Assembly: GCF_017591425.1 (NCBI RefSeq)
Contig: NW_024464918.1
Span: 22,038,001 to 22,102,000 of the forward strand
Source: Ochotona curzoniae
Taxonomy: Eukaryota > Chordata > Mammalia > Lagomorpha > Ochotonidae
DNA length: 64,000 nt
Direction of reading: 5' to 3'
A program made the translations under genes and the position numbers. The notes beneath the pieces were generated by a model. That model did no database searches and was not told where the DNA came from. It saw only the letters and a list, made by a program, of their open reading frames with translations. Below, one piece after another: positions 42,771-54,771 of the stretch (within the stretch, counting starts at the first letter, position 1; each line of letters begins with the position of its first letter).

Positions 42771-44261
42771 ATTTTGATGTCAGAAGGGAAGAAAAAGCAG
42801 GAAGAGAAATTGATGAAATCATGTGAGGGGGATTTTCAGAAATATTACAGGTGGTTGGGAAGACAAGCCTATTCTTAAATTCTGTCTCCTTCCTTTTCTT
42901 TACTTGAGCTTTTTAACAATCTTCCTTGGGACTGTCTTCCCACCTGCCCGTCTCATGCTGTTTAACCCACTCTTCTCTACCTCATGCTCCATCTTCTGGT
43001 TCTCTCTTCCTTGTCCTCATCCATCCTCTTTCTTTTTAAACTTTTCTTCCTTCACTACTTTTCTCCTGCTTTTTAACAGGTCCCATTTTCTCTGAATTTT
43101 ATTTTACGTTTTTTTCTATCTAATGTCTACACATCTCTGTGTCTAATAAATTCTAGAATAGTTATCTTTGTCTTGAACACTATTCTCCTCTTCCCTTTTC
43201 CATGGTTCTCTTTCTACTAATAATTCAGGTTTCAGTTATAAGTTTCTTCCTATCACACATCCCCCTGACATACAACTGTCTAAAAGGACAGGAAGTAATT
43301 ACTACCTAACACCTCTTTATTGCTAACAGACTTTGCAACTAATATCCCAATATTTTAATTCATCCAAAAGCAATAGGTGGATCATACATGGGGAGACCCT
43401 TGTAACATTGCAAATTATTTTCCAACTTGATTTATCAAATTTTCCATTCCTCCTGAAGGGATAAATTCATTAGACATAGCTCTCTAAATTAAAAGTGAAC
43501 AGCAATGGCAACAACAAAAATGTACATATTGCTCTAAGTATTACTCATGTTCAAAAGCATTGAACTTAGTCTGCTTTTACAGACTTATAATGGCAAACTT
43601 CTTTTATAAATGAGCGTAGGCTAATTGGGGCATTTATATTCCAATTGCCATATTAATGCTTGTAATACCTTAGAAAAATTATGCTCTTCTAGGGACTTTG
43701 CCTGGTTTTCTTAACGCATATCTATAGAGATAATGCTGTATTTGGTTTTTTTTTTTTTTTTTTAGGTGAAACACAAGGATTCTGAATTGGAGTGCAATAA
43801 TGTGCACCACTAGGAAGAGGCAGCCAGTCACAGCAGAGGCGTTCTGCAGAGGGTGGGGAAGTTTGGTTAACCTTATTTAGCAGGGAGGCATCAGCATTTC
43901 CTGGAAGTCTGTCATCCCAGTGACTAAACAGGTACAAAAAAAAAAACTCTTCAAACTAACAAGCAAAATGAAAGAAACTCAGCAAATAACTGACAAAGAG
44001 CCCCAAGTGTCACACCAGAAAAAGATGGAGATATCAGACACAGAAAGACCAAGGGTTCGCCATGGTCAAGTAAGACCAGTGAGTGGTAAATCAGTCCTGA
44101 CATGCCCCACCTCCACACCACAACCTTTCTGTAACTGATAAACAGTGGTTTCACTAAATTTTACTAAAATTCAACATTAAATGAAACTTGCTTTTGTTCG
44201 CAAATAAATTATTAGTCACTGTAAAATACTTTAAATCTACTAGTTTTAAAAAACAGAAGGC
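42771..44261. other. Non-coding interval with polypyrimidine stretch and poly(T)
   Basis: Pyrimidine-rich 42.88-43.22 kb. A T-run of about 20 at 43745-43764 precedes a more balanced stretch (43.77-44.14 kb) with short open frames. That layout is compatible with an antisense retrocopy, but I recognise no parent gene. Confidence 0.35.
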
Positions 44262-44588
44262 TCAGGGCAAGTGCTGTGACATAGTGCATTAAGCCACTGA
44301 CTGCATTGCTGGCATCTCATCTGAGCACTGATTCATAAGCTACATGCTTCACTTCCCATCCAGTTCCCTGTCAATGTGGCAGAGAAAGCAGCAGAAGAGA
44401 CCAAGCGCTTGGGCTCCTCCATCAACGTGGGAGACCCTGAAGAAGCTCTTGGTTTCTGGCTTCACCCTGGCCCAGCTCCGACTGTGGTAGCCAGCCATCT
44501 GGGGGTGAGTCAGAAATTGAAGTCTCCACTATGTCTGTCTGTCTCTCTCTCTCTCTCAGTCTCTGCATCTCTCCTGCATCTCCAATGA
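44262..44588 (+). mobile_element. Old CSINE, sense
   Basis: Head gaaggctcagggcaagtgct, agcagcagaagagaccaagc, caacgtgggagaccctgaag, aagctcttggtttctggctt, ggtagccagccatctggggg. A (CT)8 run follows and the tail is decayed. Confidence 0.85.
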
Positions 44589-44589
44589 G

Positions 44590-46340
44590 CACACAATACT
44601 TGTCAAGATAACTCATCCAGATTTATTTATTTATTCTAAATCATGCTGTGGATCCCTCTGCTAGAACAGTTCACCTGCAGCTTCCTGGTGACTTTCTCTT
44701 TTGGTTCAATTGGACACAAAGAGGGCTTTGCCTCTCCAAATTGGTAGCCATGATCTTTCCTTCCAGAGTATAATTTAATGTCAAATTTTGACAGGGTAGA
44801 AACATACAGGGTAAAAGCATACTGGAAGACATTAATATTCTTGCCTGTAAATCAGACAGTATCTTTTTGCAGCTACCCATCCTTTTTAATCCTCACTACA
44901 ATCTTTTGAAGATGCTGCACTAAGTTTCATTGCAATGACAGCATGCAATCGTCACTCTCACATCTGTAGGAAACATGGGCACCAAGAACAACAGAGGTGA
45001 CAAAAGTCTACTCCCAGGTCTGACCCTGCACAGGCTCCTGTCACAGGAAGGGGCATTTCGCTTCTAGCTCAAGCAGCAACAGGGTGGTAGACACATGGCC
45101 TGCACTGGGGGCCACTGAAGGATCTGGACCAACAGGATGGGTGCAAATGACCCAAAGCAGGCAGTAACACCAACCTAACTCTACCTTTTGAACAAAGGAA
45201 TTGATGTCCAGACAAGAAAAGCAGACTCCAAGCATAGTGTTTTATTTTATTTATTTATTTCTTTTAATTAACTGCCTCCCATTACTTGCTTTACATTTCT
45301 CAACTGTTTAGACCTTCTGGGGTGGCAAAAAGCCTTGCAGATTTAAAATTGTAATACAAGAATTGTATCCTTCATTAGTTTTTCTTTGTTTGTTTGTTTG
45401 TTTTCTTCCTAAAATACGCTTTGCTGAAGGGAAGGAATGAGTACTCACTGGTGGAATGAGAAACAAACACTTTATTCCACTTCCTGAAAGCATCCAAGTT
45501 ACAGGGTTTCATTCACAAACTATCATAATCTATATACCCTCTGTAATGGCTTTTTTTTTTTTTTGCCCCTGAAAAATATGAACACTCTTCTGGAGTCACT
45601 TGCTATGGAGAGAAGATGGGCGGTTGTCTGAAAAAGCTGTTGAGAACAGGTATTTGGGAGAAGCTGTGATTTTATCTAGTAAAACATTATGGTTTATGAA
45701 AGCATTGATCAAAAGCACTTCTGTGGTTGCGACATTGCCTTATCCCCTTGCCCCTCCCCATTGACAGAGGCCCTGTCATATCCTGGAGGATGCTTGGGTG
45801 ATTTCTTTGGCTTCCCAGTCTGTGGATACAACATCAACATAATCATACCTGTATGTTCACTAAGCTATAAATTGTAGAGTGATGATAGACTTGCTTGCCA
45901 TCCTAATAAGGGATTACTGCGCATATGAACGTGGTGAGAAATAGGGGAGAAATGTCTACCCACTGTGTAATAGCAACCTTGTGGTTTTCCTAGTCAATAC
46001 CACAGACTTAAGGCTATTTGTTTTGCCACCAAATCTGTTTGTATCTACCTTGAGGTCGACTGTAGAAACCACAAAGTGATATGCTTTCCTTCAATATTAA
46101 AATGGCCTAAAGCAGTAAAAATGTAGAGGTTTATTTCTAAGTCATTGAGTTTAAAATCTTGTTCGATTTATAAAACAAGTTTTTAAAATTACTTTTAAGT
46201 AGGCTCTGAAACATTTAACATTTTTAAACATTAGTCAAATCTCTAATTGAAAATGCATTTGCAAATTTAATTTTCAAGTATTATAATGTATGAATTAATC
46301 AGCACATTTTGAGAATTGATAAACATTTTAAAATTTATGT
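44590..46340. other. Non-coding interval, no gene seen
   Basis: About 1.75 kb. (TTTA)n at about 45.25 kb and (TTTG)4 at 45.39 kb are minor simple repeats. The 45.70-46.10 kb part is relatively GC-balanced and looks single-copy. No coding pattern. Confidence 0.4.
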
Positions 46341-46344
46341 TTAA

Positions 46345-47480
46345 TTTTAGATGAAGGGGTTAACATCGTTGATCAGACTGGGATGGATCAAGGCTTAGGA
46401 AAAAGGTGGTATGATCATTGTTTCCAAATTTTTTATCTCTCCTTCTTGTTTAGCGGGTGGGGGTGGGGGATAAGGGCAAATGCCATACCCAGTCTCGCAA
46501 CCACTCAAGTACCCAGGAAAGGAGAATGTCCATCCAATATCAAGCCAGAGTTCCAATGTGGCACATACGCCAAGGGTTCTGCCCAGGTGGATTCAATAGT
46601 TCTGAAATGTTGATCTTGCCAGTCCCAGGATGTGGGACCCCTTTCAATATCCATTGGCTAACACAGTTGACCTCGGTCTCCATTTGCCCCAATATTTGCT
46701 GTCATCATTTGGCTGGGGCAGTTGTCCAGTTTTTTCTGTCCTCCTTCCTTTGGGACAGTACAGATGTCCCCTGCAGGGCTCAATGGGCTGCCATATCCTC
46801 CATGTGAATCTGGGCAGCTGTCCACTACTGTCTTTTCATTGAGGAGGACCTGTTCTCACAGGTGGACCAGAGACCCTAGTCAGGCAACCCAGGCCCCACT
46901 AGCCCTGCTGCCCCTGAGGCTCACAGACACAGTATCCAGTGTAGAGGTGGGCCAAAGACCCAGGCCAGGAGACCAGGGCAACTGCTGGATGCCCCCACAC
47001 CTGGGACTCACAGACCCGGCTCCCAACACACATATAGGCCAAGCACCCAGGCAGGGCAAACCAGGTCCCATTGGTCCCATGTCCCCAGGGCACATGAACC
47101 TGGCCTCCACTGTGAAGACGAGCCTAGGACACAGGCCAGGCAACTTCCTGCCAGACCCACCACCCCTAGGGCTCAAGAACTGGCATCCACCATGCAAGCG
47201 AGACAAGGACCCAGGTCAGGTGCTCAGGGAACTGCTGGACTTCCCCAACCCCAAGGCTCACAGACCAGGCAACCCAGCCCCTGCTAGAACCCCTTCCAGA
47301 CTCAAGGGCTTAGCACCTGTCTCCCTCTGACTTTCATGGCTCACCTCACTTCAGCATCCATCAGCAGGTGCTGCAGCCTGGCTCAGGTCAACCTGCCCTC
47401 AGTTTCAGCTATGCTAGTGGGTGCTGCAGCCCAGCCAAGACCATCCAGCCCCCAGTCCTGGCCCTGATATGAACTGGCAA
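46345..47480 (-). mobile_element. Tandem-unit retroposon, copy D (SVA-like layout)
   Basis: Minus-strand copy about 1.1 kb long. The A-rich 3' end is at about 46345, then the unique 3' module (gatcagactgggatggatca, aaggtggtatgatcattgtt, aatgccatacccagtctcgc, gcccaggtggattcaatagt, gtgggacccctttcaatatc) to about 46.86 kb. About five ~85-bp GC-rich units run from about 46.86 to 47.33 kb, and a 5' part has cacttcagcatccatcagca. It lacks the internal A18 insertion seen in copy B. A 202-codon open frame across the units reflects stop-poor GC-rich repeats, not a protein I recognise. Confidence 0.65.
46860..47330 (-). repeat. GC-rich tandem repeat domain, about 85-bp units
   Basis: Five units sharing gacccaggccagg-type, ccccacacctgggactcac-type and acctggcatccacc-type blocks, comparable to the array in copy B. 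Confidence 0.75.
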
Positions 47481-47859
47481 GAACCAATGAAATTTTGCAA
47501 GCCATATAAAATGACAGACTTCTCCAAGATGTTATAATACTGACACTGACAGCAATCAAAAGACATAAATATCTAAAGATATAAATATAAAATAATTATT
47601 TAATAAATAATTTCAACTTTATTTGCAAACTTGTTATTTCAATTAACTAAATTCCCTTATTATAAATAAATGAAATTACAAATATTCATAGGAACATAAT
47701 TTCTTAATGAGTTTAAATTAGTACACTATAAATGGTATTATTTAAAATGTAGAATTACTTAATTTTAAATATATTTGTATATGTATGTTAAACTGTGTCT
47801 ACATTTCGGATGATAGACTTGTTTGTCACCTGAAGTTTCCTCGTATTTCTTTAAATGCT

Positions 47860-47944
47860 CAGTAAGAGCATGGCAGCCAAAACGAAAATAGCCCAAATTT
47901 TAAACATATATAGATGTTTAACCAAAAGCAGACAATGCAATCAC
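47860..47944 (+). mobile_element. Old L1M fragment, sense (first part)
   Basis: Phrase gcagccaaaacgaaaatagc corresponds to the L1 ORF2 3' landmark (attattcacaatagccaaaac). It continues after the SINE tail fragment. Confidence 0.5.
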
Positions 47945-48001
47945 TAGTCTGTCTCTCCTCTCCGTAAAATCTGCCATTCCAATAAATAAATCTGAAAAAA
48001 A
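47945..48001 (+). mobile_element. CSINE 3'-end fragment, sense, 5'-truncated
   Basis: Only the last ~55 bp: ctagtctgtctctcctctcc, gccattccaataaataaatc. It lies inside L1M sequence. Confidence 0.8.
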
Positions 48002-48300
48002 TGTTTTCATTTTTTAAATAGTTGAATACTGGAATCAACTGCATTGTCCATCAGCAGTTTAATGGATAAACTTGTTGTGATATATCCATTACAACAAAAT
48101 ACTATTTAGCTATAAATTATGGGAGAAACCTGAAATAATTGTGAATTAAAGATCATATACAGTGTGGTTTTAATTGCATAAAATTTTGTGAAAATTGTCA
48201 GAATGAAAAGTAAAATTGATTTTATCAAGTCATAAGGAAAAATAAATAGGAGCCGAAAAGATGTGAAGAGGAAGTAATTTTTTAAATGAAACATAGGATT
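48002..48300 (+). mobile_element. Old L1M 3' end, sense (second part)
   Basis: actggaatcaactgcattgt, ccatcagcagtttaatggat, aaacttgttgtgatatatcc, aaaatactatttagctataa follow the L1 ORF2/3'-UTR order (aatgtccatcaacagatgaatggataaac...). No open frame. Confidence 0.65.
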
Positions 48301-48479
48301 TCATATATAGAAGAACCAAGCCTATACCAAGAGGTTGCTAGAACTGATCATGGAATTCAGTAAATCTTACTTCTACATTTCCTACTTTATATGACTTTCA
48401 TTTGCTTCTCTTGCCCAATTTCCCTGACTAAAATATCCTGTACGTTCAGTAACAGCAGAGAGAGCAACATACTTGGTTC

Positions 48480-49040
48480 TAAACCTTGGTAGAAATGCTT
48501 TCAGCTTTCCCCATTCAAAGATATTTGCTGTGGGGTGGTCATACAGAATTTGTTAGGTTCAGATATGTTCCTTCTATGATAGGTTTGCTCCAGTTTCTGT
48601 CACCAAAGGATATTTGCATTTTATCAAATGTACTTTCTGAATTTTTTGAGATTACTGATCTCCTTAATTATGTTGATATGATGAATTATGCTTGTTAATT
48701 TCGAATATTGACCCACCCCTGAGATAAATCCTACTTGGTCTAGGTGAGCATTTATGTGTTGCTGGATTTAATTTGCAAGTATTTTGTCAAAAATTCTTGC
48801 ATCTGTGTTCATCAGGGATATTGGTCTATCATCATTTTTCTTGTTATCTCCCTGACTTTGGAATAAAGGTAATGCGGATCTCAGAATGAGTTCAGAAGGT
48901 TTCCGAGTTTTTCAATTGTTTGATCTTCAAGAAGAATTATGTTAGTTCTTCCTTAGTAATTTGGTACAAGTCAGCAGTGAAGCTACACTTTCCTTTGTTG
49001 GGAGAGTCTTACTGAAAGAATGCCACAGTTGTTATTGACC
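48480..49040 (-). mobile_element. L1 ORF2 (reverse-transcriptase region), antisense fragment
   Basis: Landmarks of antisense L1 RT in order: atgctttcagctttccccat, tatttgctgtggggtggtca, tgtgttgctggatttaattt, ttgcatctgtgttcatcagg, gatattggtctatcatcatt, ttggtacaagtcagcagtga. Multiple stops in all frames; inactive. Confidence 0.85.
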
Positions 49041-50182
49041 TATTCAGTATTTAAATGCCTTTTTGATTCAATTTTTAAGTTACATCATACATATTATAAT
49101 ACATCATAAAAATTGGCTTCACTTTCCAATTAAAAGTTTTCAAGGAGCATTCATGTTCACCTTGGACAAGCTCTAACTAGATCCTCACTGCCCAGTGATG
49201 AACTTGGCTTTAAGATTAAGCAAAATAAACTATCTTTATTACTTCTCACTATCCCCAATGGGATAATGTGGCACAAATCTTATAATAGCCTAGAAGAACA
49301 CAGATTAAGTAGACTTTGACAAGTTAAAAAAACCAAAACACACACAGTATGGCTGAGTGCAGAAGATGAGAAGAAATGTACAACACATATAAAAGTTAAG
49401 ATTATGCAAAGTTTGGGAATTGAAGAAGTGGAATTTATTCTGGTTGGACACTCCATTACTAAGCTACATTACTTCAATTGCTGTTTACTGGTCTTTTCCT
49501 TCATTTTATTATTACATGAATATCCTTAAACCTAAAGTCCTCATATCTATAATGACAGTCTCGAAAAGACCACATCAATCTCCATTTATCTATCATAAAT
49601 GATTGCTGTACACAGAAGATGGTCTTCTGATATTTTTACTTATTTTGTTTATCATTATTATTTTCTTGCTCAAAAACAAATGTCTCATTTATTAGATGTT
49701 AGAAATCTTAAGAGATCACGTATAATGAAGAATCATACCTTGCTTTCAAGTTGTTCACCAAATGCATTCATCTTGTCATGCCAGATTCTTTTTTTTTCCT
49801 TTAACTCTGACTATACCTAAATTAACCACACCCTATTAGCTCAGATTTTTCAGTATCCTTGTGATACAGCATCTTCGATTTATTACCATTGGATTATTTT
49901 AATTCATATCCCCATTATTCCCCCATTAAGCTCAATTCAATTCTCTCTATACCAATCCTTGGGCTTCTAGACTCTTTTCATTACAGTACAGGATCATTGC
50001 AATAATCTATTTGACATGCAAGTTCTATCATTTCATTGTTCTCTCAGTAACAGGGAATCATGGAGATGGTTAGGAGGGCAAAGTTCATGATCATTAATTT
50101 TGTATAAATATTCATTTAATCTGCCCCAGCAGACTTAACCAGTTCCCTTTCTGGTAACTGCCCTTCAATACACCCTATGCTG
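49041..50182. other. AT-rich non-coding interval
   Basis: No gene or clear repeat. Confidence 0.45.
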
Positions 50183-50515
50183 TCACACTCCAGACTTCTT
50201 TGCAGACCTCTTTATCCTCCTAAATACTGTTTTTACATTACCTGTGATGAGGATGCCATCTGTCTCTCTATGCATTTGACAAATCTTGTTTAACCACTCA
50301 AATGCTTTCTCTTGGTCCCTATTCTGAATGTCTGAAGCAGGAACATCTCTCTTCTCATGCCTATGAAACTGTGTTTTCTGTAACATGACATTAGTCAGAA
50401 TGACACTTTCTTCACTAGAATTAGTTCCACAAAGTTCACTATGCTCTTCTGAACTTGATATAACAATATATGATGTCCAATGTAGAGAGAAAGATACAAA
50501 TACAGACATATCCAT
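50183..50515 (-). other. Open frame of about 110 codons with exon-like features (unproven)
   Basis: On the minus strand a frame begins with two nearby ATGs (MDMSVF) and stays open for about 110 codons in AT-rich DNA, outside any repeat I recognise. It is hydrophilic and charged after a short hydrophobic start (residues such as SSEEHSEL, HEKRDVP, NRDQEKAFEWLN). Within it, atcctcatcacag is followed by gtaatg, a fair splice-donor match, so a coding exon could end there. I recognise no family, and an open frame of this length can occur by chance in 64 kb. It has no neighbouring exon that I can see. Confidence 0.2.
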
Positions 50516-50714
50516 GTAACAATCAAATGCTTTGCTCAAAGGCTAGTAAGGAATGCATACTATATCAAAGAAAGATACCCAATAAAATAGTCAATCAAAA
50601 AAATGTGTCATGTGCCATATTTAGACGTGCAAAGTATACATTATAGCTAGAAGGTTGGGTTTAGGGCATTGAAGGTGTTTGTTAATCAAAGATGACATAC
50701 GGTTTTATTTTTTT

Positions 50715-51055
50715 ACCTTAAAATATTGTGACGGTTATGGTATTGAGAAGTGCGAATTTTAAGGATTAATTAGGTTAAAGGAGCAAAACCCTCATTTTCA
50801 TGTAAGTAGGTTAAATGTCACAAGTGTCAGTGCTCTCAGTTCAACCCCATCTTGTCTTTTCTATCCTGTATATGTTTCTCTGCTCTCACGTCATGCTTTG
50901 ATGCAGCACAAAACGTTCGCCAAATTCTGGCTCTGCATTCTTGGAGATCTTAGTCCCTAGAACCCTATGCCAAATAAGATTCTGATGTTTATAAATTTCC
51001 CAGTGTTTGGTATTCTGTTGCAGCAGCAGCAAACTGAGTAAGACAAACATTACTT
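50715..51055 (+). mobile_element. MaLR (MST/MLT1-like) LTR, sense
   Basis: gattaattaggttaaaggag, caaaaccctcattttcatgt, then ttcttggagatcttagtccc, tagaaccctatgccaaataa, gtttataaatttcccagtgt, ttggtattctgttgcagcag and an end at gagtaagacaaac. This is the classic 3' order of mammalian MaLR LTRs (agaaccgtgagaaataaa... ggtattctgttatagca). It has no internal sequence, so it is a solo LTR fossil. Confidence 0.75.
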
Positions 51056-51059
51056 GACA

Positions 51060-52920
51060 ACTTTGCCAAGTATGAATTACAGGGCAAGAATGGGTCTCGA
51101 AGCAAGGTTGAAAAGCAATTATATCAGACAACTAAGTACAGTCGGTACGGAAATGAAAGGGATGGAAATATTGGTCAACCAGAAGGTAAACTTACAGGAC
51201 TGAGTAACTAACTGAATGCAAAAGATGGGAAGACAGGAAGTTGCACTGTGTCTATTGCATACAGTAGCAGTTGAAAGGAAAGGGAATGCTTTAAGCGAAA
51301 TATCATTCACTCTTGATTTTGGATGTGCTGAATGAGAGATTTCAGAGGCAAATCTAGGAAACAAGTTCAAGGCACCAAACACTACATACACAGTATTGGC
51401 GTAAGAAATAAGCTAAGCATTTTTCCACAATCAATTCAACATAGAGCAAAAATGATGGTTTTGCAAAAACTAAAGAAATGAAGGTGAGAGAGGAAAACAG
51501 GGTGGTATGCAAGTATAGCTATCTTCTTACGATTGTATATAGGAAATATGTGAAATCTATTCTTTTTATACTGACAAAAGATAAACACACAAAACATAAT
51601 GAATTAAAATCATATTGAATACTTACAAATCCTCAGGATAAATATTATGAGAATAGAACAATTAAAATGAGGAGACAACAATAAAGTTAAAGTAAATCTG
51701 ATGAAATTCCATGGTGCAGGTTAAGCCAGAGCTAGACACAGAACGGTAAATTAGTTCTTGCAGATGAGAGAGACTTGTTCTTTCTCCAGGGGCTTATTGT
51801 TGATCTACATATTTGTCAGAGTTAGAGATAAGGAACTAAATAGAATTGTAACCACAAATGTGATATAATGGAGAACTACAGTGCTGGCTGGGTCAGGAGC
51901 AAAAAAAAATAAAGACATTCTTTATGACTACTCATGTGGAAACTTGGAAAGTAAACTTCTGTATCCTATATCTACTATCCACTTATTGAAGCTAAATGTT
52001 AGAAAACCTTACCCAACTCACAGAGACACTTAGGCAATACAGCCTATTGAAGAACTGTACTGTTAACATCAGGAAGTAATCATTAGATTTTTGCTGAACT
52101 TCCTTTACTTTTGACTCAATCTACTATAATAGCAAAGGTACGTAGTGAGTTACTACTATTAATAATCTTGTTCTTTCATTTAATTGCTGTAATTATTTTG
52201 TAAAAGCAATTTTAACAAGCCTCATCTTCTCAACAATACATGTGTTGAGCAGTCCTTCAAAGAAGCTGGAGAATAAATATTTTCATGCCTTATGATAGTT
52301 TTGATTTTTTTTTTTACATATCTTGTGTTTTAAAGAATTCATTTTCCCTGCAAAGAATGTCCTGCAAAGAACATGAGTATTTCTTTCCAATTAAGAAACA
52401 ATGGCACAACTTAAGTTTGTGGTTCACTCATTTTCCAGTAAGTTAAGCCTGACTGATCATTATCAAGCAATCTGTGTAAGTAAGGAAAAAGAACAGATGA
52501 ACCACTGGAGTCAAGTGCCTCATCTGCCCTGTTTTAGCTCATGTCCTCCTTTGCATCACATCACAATGGGACCAGACCTGTGTGCCCTGTGTGTACAGCC
52601 CTCCACTCTCTATGTCTTGGTCACACAGGAATCATTCAGGCTTGTGCTACCCACACCCCGGAGCCAAGCTGGTCTTGATCAAGAGAAAGGTAAGGCATTG
52701 TGTTCAGGTGAGTCTGAGTGCTGCTCCAAGCCTGGCTTCTCCCCAGAGCAAACTAAAAATGGGAATGTAAGCCCTCCCATGGATCGATTCCCTGTGGAAC
52801 TTAGGATAAGCAATTCTGCCTTTCTTTCATCTATGGCTAGCTTTTCACTATAACTGCGATTGGTCTAGATGGCCTCTTAGATTGTTCCACCTCTGGAATC
52901 CAGTGATTTTAGTGCTTACA
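51060..52920. other. Non-coding interval, no gene seen
   Basis: About 1.9 kb, AT-rich except 52.5-52.8 kb. An open frame of 150 codons at 52401-52853 (+) has no recognisable domain and is within chance for this length of DNA. Confidence 0.4.
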
Positions 52921-52934
52921 AGCTTAAGTGCCAC

Positions 52935-53118
52935 ACGGACACAAGTCCCATGCCTGCTACTTACTACATCTGTGAGTGGGAAAGTAATTTAAAGTCTCAG
53001 CTCCTATTTTTGTCATTTTTAAAATGGGAAAAACAAAAAAATCTCTTTATAGAGTGACTATGTATGTTCATAGACTGCTGCTGGTATAGTAACTGACATA
53101 TAGGAATTGCTCGGTAAG
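52935..53118 (+). mobile_element. MIR fragment, sense
   Basis: tgcctgctacttactacatc, tgtgagtgggaaagtaattt, gtcatttttaaaatgggaaa, ctgacatataggaattgctc follow the sense MIR order. Confidence 0.7.
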
Positions 53119-53259
53119 TACCAACCAGTGATAATGTAATTATCAGTTCTCCAGGGTCACACCTACAAAACATGTGGGTCAATCCAATATCCTAAAGTCA
53201 TCCACAAAATTGATTATACTTCTACATACTGGATGTAACCAGGTTCATTTACATGTTTC

Positions 53260-53800
53260 ACAGCCCCCCTTAAAATACCACCTGGGAGTCCTCCTCTATC
53301 TTCTCTGCCTCTCACAAACAGGTCAAATCCCCAGATTCCAACCCTTCCTTCTCTACCCTGTCCTAATGAGAGCATTTAGGTTTTGTTCAGACACAAGCCT
53401 GTGATAAATTCTTTCACTGGATTCTCTGTGAAGACTTTATCACAAATTTGTAGCAGATGACGTTACAAATAGCCTTTGTACAGATATAGATGCTGGCAGC
53501 CAAGTGGAACTGTCTACCTCAACCTGAAAGACTGGGCTTTCATTTCATATTCCATGAACCATGTGTTACCTTTTAGTCTTTTATGCTTCAAACTCCAACT
53601 TCATTTTCCACCCATAGTTCTCTGATGCCATGCCATCTAGTTATAATTTATATATTCTCTCTGTGCCATGGAACTTTCCATTCACATCCTATGAGGAGCG
53701 CTGGCCTCATTATCTACTAAATCCCCAATTTCTATTGCAAAATCCTTTCAAAGGCAACTTTCCTCTGAAGGATTAGATTGTTGGCACATATCATTTCTAC
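53260..53800 (+). mobile_element. L2 fragment, sense
   Basis: ctgggagtcctcctctatct, ctctgcctctcacaaacagg, cccagattccaacccttcct and, further on, gccatggaactttccattca and aaggcaactttcctctgaag are in L2 order. Diverged and non-coding. Confidence 0.5.
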
Positions 53801-53917
53801 ACTGGTTCCATAAGAAGTAACTTTACATTTGTTTGTCACTCAAACCAGAAAATTTCCTCATCTGTCATTACCAAACTAGATGCAAAAGAAACTCCAGAAA
53901 TCTACCAGAAGAGGTAA

Positions 53918-54059
53918 TATTTATTAAGCACTATTTTTACTGTTGGCCAAAGACCATATCAAACAATTTTCCTGCATTTTTATGAAATCTAGAAACAATA
54001 TGGCAAAGTAGCTACTTTGCATTTAAAGGGCGAAACCACAAAACAAAACTGAGGAATGA
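53918..54059 (-). mobile_element. MIR, antisense, first part (split by a CSINE)
   Basis: aatatttattaagcactatt, acaattttcctgcattttta, and aaactgaggaatga at the insertion site. Confidence 0.6.
54043..54059 (+). repeat. Target-site duplication, left copy
   Basis: acaaaactgaggaatga; the right copy at 54369-54386 has one extra C. Confidence 0.88.
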
Positions 54060-54368
54060 GGTCCGACCTGATGGCTAAATCCTCGCCTTGCATACAACGG
54101 GATTACATATGGGTGCTAGTTCATATCCCAGCTGCTCCACTTCCCAGTCAGCTCCCTGTTAGTAGCCTGGGAAAGCAATAGAGGATGGTAAAAAGCCTTG
54201 GGACCCTGCACCCACATGGGAGACCTGGAAGAAACTCCTGGCTCCTGGCTTTGGATCAGCTCAGCTCTGGCAGTTGTGGCCACTTGAGGAGTTGAATCCA
54301 TAGATGGAAGATCTGTCTCTCCTCTCTGTAAATCTGCCTTAAATAAAAGTAAAGAAATCTTCTTAAAA
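54060..54368 (+). mobile_element. CSINE, sense, pika-type, inserted in a MIR
   Basis: Head gtccgacctgatggctaaat, then ctcgccttgcatacaacggg, agtcagctccctgttagtag, cctgcacccacatgggagac, ctttggatcagctcagctct, ggaagatctgtctctcctct and an A-rich tail. It splits a MIR core, and the flanking duplication is 17-18 bp. Confidence 0.93.
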
Positions 54369-54462
54369 ACAAAACCTGAGGAATGATAAGTTAATGTAAT
54401 TTGTCTATGGTAATACTAGCAAGTTAGTACCAAAATTCAAACACAGATCTCTTTGGCTATGA
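54369..54462 (-). mobile_element. MIR, antisense, second part
   Basis: After the second duplication: taatgtaatttgtctatggt, aatactagcaagttagtacc, aaaattcaaacacagatctc. This is the direct continuation of the MIR interrupted at 54059. Confidence 0.65.
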
Positions 54463-54771
54463 AACCTATACAGCATAAAGAGAAAAAATGATAAGTTCCC
54501 ATGCCTAATTCTAACAGAAGTTAATGTTATGAGGAATCATAGGAGTGGCATTCATAGGAGGGATGATGACATTAAAAGAAAAACCAGGAATCTTTTATTG
54601 AGGGACATGAGAAATGTATGCAATTGAGACTTGATGGAGCAAAATTAAAGTACTTTATAGACCAAAACGCAGGGTAGCAAAGACAGCAAACCATAGCATA
54701 AATAGAACATCTCTGGATTTTTTCATAGAGCCAAGTTTATCCAGAAAAATATGTTTTGAAAGGAATACTAG

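Noticed and set aside
43745..44160. Poly(T) run followed by balanced sequence, suspected antisense processed pseudogene
   Set aside because: No parent gene recognised and no flanking duplication found, so it is not claimed.
46722..47330. 202-codon open frame rich in P, G and T
   Set aside because: It lies over the ~85-bp GC-rich tandem units of retroposon copy D. Comparable frames occur on the other strand and in copy B, so it is a by-product of stop-poor repeats.
52401..52853. 150-codon open frame outside obvious repeats
   Set aside because: No domain, signal peptide or family recognised, and a frame of this length is expected by chance in 64 kb read in six frames. Kept only as part of a non-coding interval.
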